From Ruminococcaceae bacterium UBA5450 (lineage in GTDB: Bacteria > Bacillota > Clostridia > Oscillospirales > Acutalibacteraceae), in the NCBI GenBank assembly GCA_002424295.1, contig DIQY01000025.1:1-24744 (forward strand): DNA of 24,744 bases. The letters run 5' to 3'. The stretch's first letter is position 1. Each line of letters opens with the position of its first letter. A program made the position numbers and the translations under genes. Shown in pieces: positions 1 to 6,106 of the stretch. The notes beneath the pieces were generated by a model. The model worked only from the letters and a program-made list of their open reading frames with translations. It ran no database searches and was not told the origin of the DNA.

Positions 1-645
1 GAAAATTCTTCTGCCGGAAGTGTTCTGGAAGTATACGATCTGCTCTTAAAATACCGATACTATATCATTGCTGCCGGAAAATTATGCGTCAATAATGTTT
101 TGGCAAGTAAATCCGGAACACTTGATAGGGTAACATCCCTTTACAGCCACCCACAGCCTTTGATGCAGTGCAGCACTTTTGTAGAATCCTGTGGCCTTTC
201 GGTCAAAAAGTGCAGAAGCACAACAGAAGCTGCCGCTATGGCTGCAAAAGATCCAAATTCAGCTGCGCTCTGCGGAAAGAAAGCCGCCGAAGAGAATCAT
301 CTCAAAATTGTCCCGCTGAAAGTACAAAACTGCAGTGCGAATCATACACGCTTTTTGGTATTGAGCCGGGAACTCTGTCTTTCCAAAAAAGCTGATAAAA
401 TCAGTGTCTGCTTTAATCTGCCCCATCGTACCGGTAGCTTAAACGGTGTTCTCTCCCGTTTTGCCGCGGCGGGAATGAATCTGACAAAGATCGAATCTCG
501 CCCGATTATCGGAAAAGAATTCGAGTATGATTTTTATTTGGATTTTTCCGGAAATATCCATGATCCTGTTGTGTTGGAACTTTTATGTTCTCTTTGGGAC
601 GAACTGCCACGCTTCTCATTTTTGGGGAATTATTCGGAAAATTAA
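1..645 (+). CDS. pheA: Prephenate dehydratase, C-terminal part (partial at window edge)
   Basis: The frame is open from the first base, so this is the last 214 residues of a longer protein. It converts prephenate to phenylpyruvate in phenylalanine synthesis. The catalytic-domain signature TRF is visible at about residues 116-118 of the visible part (NHTRFLVL). It is followed by a C-terminal ACT domain with the phenylalanine-binding patterns GSLNGVL and ESRP (about 165-168), which normally give feedback inhibition by phenylalanine. Whether the protein also has an N-terminal chorismate mutase domain cannot be seen. The gene ends at a hairpin terminator shared with the convergent prmA. The identification is secure; only the upstream extent is unknown. 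Confidence 0.95.
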   Translation, partial: ENSSAGSVLEVYDLLLKYRYYIIAAGKLCVNNVLASKSGTLDRVTSLYSHPQPLMQCSTFVESCGLSVKKCRSTTEAAAMAAKDPNSAALCGKKAAEENHLKIVPLKVQNCSANHTRFLVLSRELCLSKKADKISVCFNLPHRTGSLNGVLSRFAAAGMNLTKIESRPIIGKEFEYDFYLDFSGNIHDPVVLELLCSLWDELPRFSFLGNYSEN

Positions 646-652
646 CTATAAA

Positions 653-698
653 AAAAGCCTTCCGGTATCTTTAGAGATATCAGAAGGTTTTTATTTTT
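653..698. terminator. Bidirectional terminator between pheA and prmA
   Basis: Stem CCTTC-GGTATC (658-669) pairs with GATATC-GAAGG (676-687), with one mismatch and one G-T wobble. It is followed by TTTTT on the + strand and preceded by an A-run that serves the - strand. It lies between two convergent stop codons. Confidence 0.8.
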
Positions 699-1623
699 AA
701 AGATTCTTTTTTCTTTTCGCCGCCAAAGCGACCCAGCCGCGTTCTTCCCGACGCTCCAAAATTTCGAACCGGTCTTTAAGGCCGTCCAAAACATCCTGTT
801 CGCGCTCATCAATGATTCCGCTCATTAGATAAATCGTATCCTCACAGAAAAACCGCTCCACATCTTTTGTGAGCCGCAGAATCACATCCGCCACAATATT
901 GGCAACTACAATCTGATAGGTTCCGGTCACTTTCTCCGTCAGATCGCCGCAAATTCCCACGAAAGAATCCGCTACTCCGTTGCGTTTCGCATTGCTGACT
1001 GCTGTTTTAACCGCCAACGGGTCAATATCAACCCCGACCGCTTTTTTTGCCCCTAAAAGGAGCGCCGCAACTCCCAAGATTCCACTTCCGCAGCCGACGT
1101 CAAGGACCTCGTCTCCCGGCTTTAAATAGGTCTCTAAAAGCTCCAGACACAGCCTGGTCGTCTCATGCGTACCGGTCCCGAAAGCAAGCCCTGGCTCTAA
1201 GTGCAGCACTATACGTCCCCCTGGGTCTTTTACTTCTTCCCAGTCCGGGCGAATCAAAAGTTTTTTCCCTACCGGGATCGGGTGAAAATATTTTCTCCAG
1301 TTATTAATCCAGTCTTCCATCCTGCAGTTTGAAGAACCGATCTCACTCTCAATTCCCGACGCTTTCAGCCGTTCCTGCAAAAAAGCAGTGGCTTCTGCCG
1401 GATTCTGATCTGGTTCCAAATAAATATGGATCATCGTTTTCGACCGATCTTTTTTCAAAAGTTCTTCATCGATCACGTCAACATGCGTAATTTTCCATGT
1501 ACCCTCTTCCAAATCGGAATAATCTTCAATATAAATTCCATAGGGAACTACCATCTGTGCGATTGCTTCCGCTATTTCACTGTCTTTCTGTAAAACCGTA
1601 ACGGTCAGGTCTGTCCAATCCAT
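697..1623 (-). CDS. prmA: Ribosomal protein L11 methyltransferase
   Basis: The 308-residue length is typical of PrmA, which methylates ribosomal protein L11 using S-adenosylmethionine. The N-terminal substrate-recognition region is followed by the family hallmark GLAFGTGTHETT at about 146-156. The SAM-binding motif I LDVGCGSGILG comes at about 174-184, then the acidic VDID at about 198-201 and VVANIVADVI at about 239-248, the equivalent of the NPP-like motif IV. The ATG is preceded by AAAGGAG at a good distance. It is a single gene facing pheA and divergent from the flippase gene. In many Firmicutes prmA follows dnaJ; here no chaperone gene is adjacent. Confidence 0.95.
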   Translation of the reverse strand: MDWTDLTVTVLQKDSEIAEAIAQMVVPYGIYIEDYSDLEEGTWKITHVDVIDEELLKKDRSKTMIHIYLEPDQNPAEATAFLQERLKASGIESEIGSSNCRMEDWINNWRKYFHPIPVGKKLLIRPDWEEVKDPGGRIVLHLEPGLAFGTGTHETTRLCLELLETYLKPGDEVLDVGCGSGILGVAALLLGAKKAVGVDIDPLAVKTAVSNAKRNGVADSFVGICGDLTEKVTGTYQIVVANIVADVILRLTKDVERFFCEDTIYLMSGIIDEREQDVLDGLKDRFEILERREERGWVALAAKRKKNL

Positions 1624-1713
1624 TCTAAAACTCCTTTAACGCATTCGAATCCTTTTATTTTAGTTTAACATGTTTACCCCCGTCTTTCAATATAATAAAG
1701 CGGAGGGATATAC

Positions 1714-3039
1714 ATGAATGAACGCAAATTCTTCCAAAGTGCTGCTGTCCTTACGATTACAAACGGACTTTTGCGTCTGACTGATATTTGGTACCGTGGA
1801 TACCTCTGCACCCATCTCGGCACAGCCGCAATGGGGCTATATCAACTGAATCTTTCTGTTTTTGCTTTAGGGGTCAGTCTTTCTGCTGCCGGAGCCTCTT
1901 TTTGTACGACTCGCATGGTAGCGGAACATGGAAACGACCACCGAATTATTCGAAAATGTCTCTGCTTCAGCCTTTTGATCAGCTGCAGCGCCTGTCTCTT
2001 ATTTGAGCTTCTTGCGCCGCTTTTTGGGCCTCTGCTTTCCGGCAGCCTCCCTCTGCGGATTCTTGCCGTTGGTCTGCCTTTTATTTCAGTCTGTGCCTGC
2101 TTAAAAGGCTGTTTTCTGGCAGAGGGAAAATCTGGTGTTCCGGCAGTTGCTGAAGTAGTGGAACAGGGGGCAACCATCGGGCTTGGCATTCTTTTTCTGG
2201 ATGATTTTTCTTCTTCTATTACTGCGGTTATGACTGCCTCCACCACAGCAGAAGCGGTCGGCTGCATCTTCATGATTTTCTGCTATCTGAAAAAAATGTA
2301 TCATCATAAAACGGACACCGCTCCTATTCCCTCCTTCCGTCAGGTAGCCGCGATTGGATTGCCCGTCTTAGGGGGAGCAGGGCTCCGCAGCTTTCTATTC
2401 TCAGTGGAAAATCTGCTGATTCCGAGAGGACTTTCCTCTTTTTGCTCCAGAGAAGAAGCTCTTTCCCAATATGGTTTAGTACAAGGAATGATGATGCCGA
2501 TTTTGGTTTTTCCGTGTACCATTTTGTCCTCTGCAACTCTCCTGCTCATTCCGGAACTTGCCCGTTCCAATTCGCATGGGCAGCCAAAAAGGATTCGCCG
2601 AATCACGACAAAGGCCTTTTGTCTGACCAGCTGTTTTTCATTTATTTGCGCTGCATTGATGGCTGCCTTCTCTTCGCAGCTTTGTCAACTGTTCTATAAA
2701 AGCCAGGACGCGGCTGTCCTTATCCGCATTATGGTCCCTTTGATTCCACTTCTATATCTTGACAGCGTAGTCGACGGTATGCTGAAAGGACTGAATCAGC
2801 AAAAATATTCTCTGTGCTGTAATCTCGTGGATGCTGTCTTTCGAGTCTGCTGGTGCTTTTTCCTGATCCCGGTATTAGGTCTAAAAGGATATCTTTTGCT
2901 TCTTTTCTGCAGCGAGCTGCTCAATAGCTCCCTAAGTATCAGTAAACTGCTCAACACAGCCGATATTGAAATTTCTCCGCTTTGGATCCTTACGCCAGCT
3001 TCTGGAGCAGTTTTACTCTATCTTTGTCTCTCCTTGTAA
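1714..3039 (+). CDS. SpoVB/MurJ-like polysaccharide flippase (MOP superfamily)
   Basis: A 441-residue integral membrane protein with about twelve to fourteen hydrophobic segments along its whole length. The N-terminus (residues 1-60, with FFQSAAVLTITNGLLR followed by AAMGLYQL) matches the stage V sporulation protein B / oligosaccharide flippase type, whose members move lipid-linked saccharide precursors across the membrane. In sporulators SpoVB is needed for spore cortex synthesis, which suits the nearby cotJ operon, but many clostridia carry several paralogs. The ATG has GGAGGG seven bases upstream. It stands alone, with a perfect palindromic terminator after it. I am confident of the family and unsure that it is the SpoVB ortholog itself. 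Confidence 0.8.
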   Translation: MNERKFFQSAAVLTITNGLLRLTDIWYRGYLCTHLGTAAMGLYQLNLSVFALGVSLSAAGASFCTTRMVAEHGNDHRIIRKCLCFSLLISCSACLLFELLAPLFGPLLSGSLPLRILAVGLPFISVCACLKGCFLAEGKSGVPAVAEVVEQGATIGLGILFLDDFSSSITAVMTASTTAEAVGCIFMIFCYLKKMYHHKTDTAPIPSFRQVAAIGLPVLGGAGLRSFLFSVENLLIPRGLSSFCSREEALSQYGLVQGMMMPILVFPCTILSSATLLLIPELARSNSHGQPKRIRRITTKAFCLTSCFSFICAALMAAFSSQLCQLFYKSQDAAVLIRIMVPLIPLLYLDSVVDGMLKGLNQQKYSLCCNLVDAVFRVCWCFFLIPVLGLKGYLLLLFCSELLNSSLSISKLLNTADIEISPLWILTPASGAVLLYLCLSL

Positions 3040-3051
3040 ATAAAACTCATA

Positions 3052-3083
3052 AAAAGCCTTTCCGAAATTTCGGAAAGGCTTTT
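3052..3083. terminator. Perfect palindromic bidirectional terminator
   Basis: A 16-bp arm beginning AAAAGCCTTTCC (3052-3067) pairs perfectly with 3068-3083, ending in TTTT on both strands. It separates the convergent flippase gene and the DUF4203-like gene. Confidence 0.9.
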
Positions 3084-3087
3084 CTTA

Positions 3088-3660
3088 TTAATATCTTTTC
3101 TTTTTCGTCTTCGTCATGCGGAGCTGGACCAAAATTCCTAAAATTACAAGAACCGCCTCTATAAGGTAAACCGTCCAAAGACCACCAACATGAAATAAAG
3201 TTCCCAAATCCGCTCCTGCATTGACTCCGCCGCTCAGACTGGATGACACAATCACAATCTGCCGGATATAACTGACCGATAGAATGGCAAAGCCGATTCC
3301 CAAAAGGACTCCGGAAATCCATGCTGCTGTCTCATTTTGCTGAAACAACTGCAGTCCCATTCCAAGTCCCATAATAAAAGTAAACAGGAAAACGCCGAAA
3401 CGATAAATAGAAAAGGATAACGCTCCTACTACCGTTGCACCGACAAAGCCAATCAATACGGCCCACGTCATCTCAAAGCCAAAGGCAGAAGCCACTAGAT
3501 AAGCACCGACTCCTCCGATCAAAAAGCCTAAAAGGGTTGTCCAAAGGCGCAAAAGTTTATATCCGAAAAAACAATTCAATAAACTCAATAGAATACTTAA
3601 AACTAGAAAAACCATTCCGTATTTTTGCGGAAGTTCCCGTAATCCCTCTATTCCATTCAT
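3088..3660 (-). CDS. Multi-pass membrane protein, DUF4203/TMEM198-like
   Basis: A 190-residue very hydrophobic protein with about six membrane segments. Glycine-rich helices such as LLGFLIGGVGAYLV and FIMGLGMGLQLF are typical of DUF4203/TMEM198-like proteins, whose biochemical role in bacteria is unknown. The C-terminus is a short basic tail (TKTKKKRY), expected on the cytoplasmic side. A longer reading from 3711 is possible, but the ATG at 3660 has a near-perfect AAAGGAGGG seven bases upstream, so I take that start. It shares its terminator with the flippase gene. The family call is by eye and moderate; the membrane nature is certain. Confidence 0.7.
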   Translation of the reverse strand: MNGIEGLRELPQKYGMVFLVLSILLSLLNCFFGYKLLRLWTTLLGFLIGGVGAYLVASAFGFEMTWAVLIGFVGATVVGALSFSIYRFGVFLFTFIMGLGMGLQLFQQNETAAWISGVLLGIGFAILSVSYIRQIVIVSSSLSGGVNAGADLGTLFHVGGLWTVYLIEAVLVILGILVQLRMTKTKKKRY

Positions 3661-3745
3661 AAACAGCCCTCCTTTTCTTTGAATTATAACACAGGAACAT
3701 GGGATTGACAATTTTCGTCGGAATCAGTAAACTTAAAAAGTATTC

Positions 3746-4564
3746 GTGTCTATTTTAGAAGAAAGAAGTGATTTTTTGGCCGTCTTTTCAGAACAAATCC
3801 TTTTGTTTACCTGTTATGCATGGATGGGCTGGCTCTGCGAAAGTATTTTCTGCTCCATCTGCGCAAAGCACTGGATCAACCGTGGATTTCTGTATGGCCC
3901 GTTTTGTCCGGTCTATGCAGTTGGAGCCCTCCTAAGCATTTATTTTTTGACCCCCGTCTCTGAAAACTGGCTGCTTGTATTCCTTTTGGGTACTCTCATC
4001 ACTTCTGCCGTTGAATATTTTACCGGTTGGCTTTTAGAAACATTATTTCATGCTAAATGGTGGGATTACAGCAATCACCGCTTTCATTTGCATGGGCGCA
4101 TCTGCCTCGAAAACTGTCTGATTTTTGGTCTGATGTGCCTCTTCCTAATGGAAGTTCTTCAGCCAAGAATTCTTTTTCTCATGCACATGATTTCCCCCGA
4201 AATAATCTCTTGGATTTCGGTTTTGCTTGTGGTTTATTTTGCCGTAGATACTTTCTTCTCTTCACGAAATGCTCTACGCATACGTGGGAAGATTGAAGTT
4301 CTACAGGGGATTCTCGATGAAATTCGTCTTCAGGTGCATCTTGCCAAAGATGACATAATTGATAATCTGCAGGAAAAGCTGGAGACTCTGGACAACGACA
4401 CCCGTCAACGCGCGGCGGATCTAATCGCCCGAAAGAACGCTGCTGAAAAAGATCTCTCTGCTCTTTCAAATCGAATTCTCAAAGCTTTCCCAAAAATACA
4501 AATGCAGCTCCCAAATGCGCGGGATGCGCTGGATCAATTACGTAAAACTCTGCGTCGTCCCTAA
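3746..4564 (+). CDS. Putative ABC-transporter-type membrane protein (PF06541/CmpB-like)
   Basis: A 272-residue protein. The first about 165 residues hold four or five membrane helices with conserved stretches CYAWMGWLCESIF, NRGFLYGPFCPVYAVGA and EYFTGWLLETLFHAKWWDYS, diagnostic of the PF06541 'putative ABC-transporter type IV' family. The last about 100 residues form a charged, probably coiled-coil cytoplasmic tail. No ATPase partner is adjacent and transport has not been shown for the family. The start is uncertain. GTG at 3746 has no ribosome binding site, while TTG at 3776 has the SD-like AAGAAGTGAT just upstream and would give 262 residues starting at AVFSEQ. I prefer the TTG biologically but list the longest form. 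Confidence 0.8.
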   Translation: MSILEERSDFLAVFSEQILLFTCYAWMGWLCESIFCSICAKHWINRGFLYGPFCPVYAVGALLSIYFLTPVSENWLLVFLLGTLITSAVEYFTGWLLETLFHAKWWDYSNHRFHLHGRICLENCLIFGLMCLFLMEVLQPRILFLMHMISPEIISWISVLLVVYFAVDTFFSSRNALRIRGKIEVLQGILDEIRLQVHLAKDDIIDNLQEKLETLDNDTRQRAADLIARKNAAEKDLSALSNRILKAFPKIQMQLPNARDALDQLRKTLRRP

Positions 4565-4582
4565 AATACGCCTTTATTTTTT

Positions 4583-4614
4583 AGCCTCTGCAAAAAAGCT
4601 TTGCAGAGGCTTTT
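4583..4614 (+). terminator. Terminator after the CmpB-like gene
   Basis: Arms AGCCTCTGCAAA (4583-4594) and TTTGCAGAGGCT (4600-4611) with a short loop, followed by TTTT. Confidence 0.85.
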
Positions 4615-4692
4615 CCATTCCTGCAAGTTTTCAAGTTTTAAGGATATACTAGAATAGAAGAATTTGGAAATAGTCAGGGGAGGGCGAGAAAA

Positions 4693-4782
4693 ATGGTGGG
4701 TTATATCATGACCGGAGTCATCTGTTTTTATCTTGGTTTGTTGTGGGGCTGCTGTTTTCGCGCCAGCGGAAAAAAGCATTAA
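4693..4782 (+). CDS. 29-residue single-pass membrane peptide
   Basis: A small ORF with ATG preceded by GGGGAGGG eight bases upstream. It has one hydrophobic helix (about residues 4-22, including GVICFYLGLLWGCC) and a basic tail RASGKKH, the layout of a membrane miniprotein with its C-terminus in the cytoplasm. It lies between a terminator and the cotJ promoter region, so it has its own transcript or is the first gene of an extended cotJ transcript. I do not recognise a family. The strong ribosome binding site and clean membrane design support a real gene; chance remains possible at this length. Confidence 0.5.
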   Translation: MVGYIMTGVICFYLGLLWGCCFRASGKKH

Positions 4783-4805
4783 TTTTCTTGTGATTTTGGC
4801 AAAAA

Positions 4806-4834
4806 CACCCAAAAGGACCTCTCTTCATAGAATA
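4806..4834 (+). promoter_or_regulatory. Candidate sporulation (sigma-K/sigma-E type) promoter of cotJ
   Basis: CATAGAATA at 4826-4834 fits the sigma-K -10 pattern CATAnnnTA. CACC at 4806-4809 fits the -35 pattern mACm with a 16-base spacer. CATAGAAT also matches the sigma-E -10 CATACAnT at all but one defined position, but no sigma-E -35 is present. The predicted start near 4841 leaves a leader of about 34 bases. In B. subtilis cotJ is transcribed in the mother cell. This is motif reading only. Confidence 0.4.
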
Positions 4835-4862
4835 TCTAAGGGAATATCCCGATTCTATGAAG
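4823..4862. repeat. Nested inverted repeat in the cotJA leader
   Basis: Perfect 11-base arms CTTCATAGAAT (4823-4833) and ATTCTATGAAG (4852-4862) enclose a second imperfect palindrome, GGGAATATCCC (4840-4850). It overlaps the candidate -10 box and ends at the cotJA ribosome binding site. It could be an operator or a leader hairpin that hides the ribosome binding site. Confidence 0.6.
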
Positions 4863-4874
4863 GGAGGTTTTATA

Positions 4875-5072
4875 ATGGCAGAAACAACAGAAGGGCAGTT
4901 CTGTTCAATTAAACCAACATCTCCTCTGCCGGAAAATCCGGTCGTTGCGATGGCATATGTTCCTTTTCAGCAATTTGGCACTACTTTTCCTCCGGAAAAA
5001 GCGTTAAATGCAGGAACTCTTTTTCCAGATCTTGATAAACCTTTTTACGGAAGGCGGGGTGCGCCAAAATGA
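4875..5072 (+). CDS. cotJA: Spore coat associated protein CotJA
   Basis: A 65-residue protein with the CotJA pattern of a proline-rich segment followed by VVAMAYVPFQQFGTTFPPEKALNAGTLFPDLDKPF. It is a small protein encoded with CotJB and CotJC and found in the inner spore coat. An upstream in-frame ATG at 4857 exists, but AAGGGAGG sits eight bases before the ATG at 4875, so that start is chosen. The stop overlaps the cotJB start by four bases (ATGA), giving translational coupling. It is the first gene of the interrupted cotJABC operon. Confidence 0.92.
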   Translation: MAETTEGQFCSIKPTSPLPENPVVAMAYVPFQQFGTTFPPEKALNAGTLFPDLDKPFYGRRGAPK

Positions 5073-5329
5073 ATGAACAGCAAAAACTAATGCGGCAAAT
5101 CTACGCTGTACAATTTTCAATCTGGGAACTGCACATCTTCTTAGATACACATCCTAACGACGCTGCAGCTTACAAAAAGCTGGAGGAAAATCTTGCACTT
5201 GCTAAAAAGCTAACGGCACAATATGAAGACACTTATGGTGCCATGGGCCAAAAAAGCGATTGTACTTCACGCTGGTCATGGATTCAAGGGCCATGGCCGT
5301 GGGAGATTAAGAAGGGAGACGAGGACTAA
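5069..5329 (+). CDS. cotJB: Spore coat protein CotJB
   Basis: An 86-residue protein of the CotJB family. The N-terminal helix (EQQKLMRQIYAVQFSIWELHIFLDTHPNDAAA) and the C-terminal tryptophan/proline-rich end (WSWIQGPWPWE) are characteristic. Its start overlaps the cotJA stop, and its own stop is immediately followed by the cotJC ATG without any gap, so the three genes are translationally coupled. In other sporulators CotJB and CotJC are needed together for coat assembly. The ORF is intact. Confidence 0.95.
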   Translation: MNEQQKLMRQIYAVQFSIWELHIFLDTHPNDAAAYKKLEENLALAKKLTAQYEDTYGAMGQKSDCTSRWSWIQGPWPWEIKKGDED

Positions 5330-5440
5330 ATGTGGACTTATGAAAAAAGGCTTCAGTATCCGGTAAAAATCAAGAATCCAAATCCAGCCCTCGCTAGGCT
5401 AATCGCCACCCAGTATGGTGGCCCTCATTGTAAATTATGA
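5330..5440 (+). pseudogene. cotJC: cotJC 5' fragment (codons 1-33, split by the element)
   Basis: A 36-residue stub. The first 33 residues (MWTYEKRLQYPVKIK through QYGGPH) match the N-terminus of CotJC, a manganese-catalase-like spore coat protein. The last three residues (C, K, L) and the TGA come from the inserted element. The ATG directly follows the cotJB stop, with a GAAGGGAG ribosome binding site inside the end of cotJB. The break falls just before Gly34-Glu35, where Glu35 is the first expected metal ligand, so the fragment has no catalytic residues. The rest of the gene is at 14055-14569 in the same strand and compatible frame. I regard it as a split gene repairable by excision rather than a dead one. 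Confidence 0.93.
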
Positions 5441-5445
5441 TAATC
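5404..5445 (+). other. Left attachment site (attL) of the cotJC element
   Basis: It holds the core AGTATGGTGGCCCTCAT at 5412-5428. To the left is cotJC coding sequence (attB half). To the right is the element arm TATGATAATC at 5436-5445 (attP half). The inverted copy of this arm, GATTATCATA, lies at 14039-14048 beside the other core. Confidence 0.85.
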
Positions 5446-5502
5446 GCCGGCTTATATTTTATAAGGATTAAATAACCGCCTTTACGTATCTTATTTGTTG
5501 CG

Positions 5503-6072
5503 TTATAAAGCGAAAGTCGCACAACCTATCGCCGCGTCCGATCGACCCACTACAAAAAAGTGCATTTTATGTAAGCAATTATACATTGTATCATTGCAGG
5601 CACAGAAAGTTGAAGTCAATTCTGGACAACCATTTTCAAGGCAGGCGTCATACCAAAGACACCGGTGAATGTTAATCTGAAATTCATTCGAGTTAGAAAA
5701 TAAATATTCGGCTTTCCAATTGTCGTTATGCAAAACGATATGGGAGAACACTGCATGATAGAGCGAAAAGAAATTCGGCAGTTTTTCTAACATTCGGTAC
5801 TGTTTGATCATTTTGACACAAACACGGGTTTGAAGATAGTCGTTAACCACACCGTAAGCCTCTTCTTTGGTCATAGACGCTTGCAGTCCCCGATACAGCG
5901 CAATCCTTGGCAAAATCGTTTTGACAAGCGTTTTTCTTTGCTGTTTTGTTTTTCCTCTGATTTTTGCAATCTGCTTCCGCAATTCATTCTGCTGTTGGGA
6001 AAAGAGAGCCTCACCCTTTTCTTTCCCAAATTTATCACACAAATATTCTTCCGTAAAAGCGCCCCATTGCAA
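5503..6072 (-). CDS. L-2-amino-thiazoline-4-carboxylic acid hydrolase-like protein
   Basis: A 189-residue protein resembling the ATC hydrolase family (PF14196). The family segments ILPRIALYRGLQA (about 53-65) and CLWYDACLENGCPELTSTFC (about 138-157) are clear. A final GCATFAL corresponds to the usual cysteine-containing C-terminus. The founding enzyme opens the thiazoline ring in cysteine synthesis by some Pseudomonas, but most members have no known substrate. The start is odd: the frame opens with TTG at 6072, two codons after an in-frame TAA, and has no good ribosome binding site. An ATG at 6092 in another frame with AGTAGGA before it would join if one base changed in the AAAAAA run at 6075-6080. 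A frameshift near the N-terminus is therefore possible. It follows the cyclase gene by 34 bases, probably as an operon. Confidence 0.7.
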   Translation of the reverse strand: MQWGAFTEEYLCDKFGKEKGEALFSQQQNELRKQIAKIRGKTKQQRKTLVKTILPRIALYRGLQASMTKEEAYGVVNDYLQTRVCVKMIKQYRMLEKLPNFFSLYHAVFSHIVLHNDNWKAEYLFSNSNEFQINIHRCLWYDACLENGCPELTSTFCACNDTMYNCLHKMHFFVVGRSDAAIGCATFAL

Positions 6073-6106
6073 TCTTTTTTACCCAAACGCATGTCCTACT
6101 AAAAGG

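Noticed and set aside
1691..1696. TATAAT box before the flippase gene
   Set aside because: Transcription would start inside the ribosome binding site, and no -35 box lies at the right distance.
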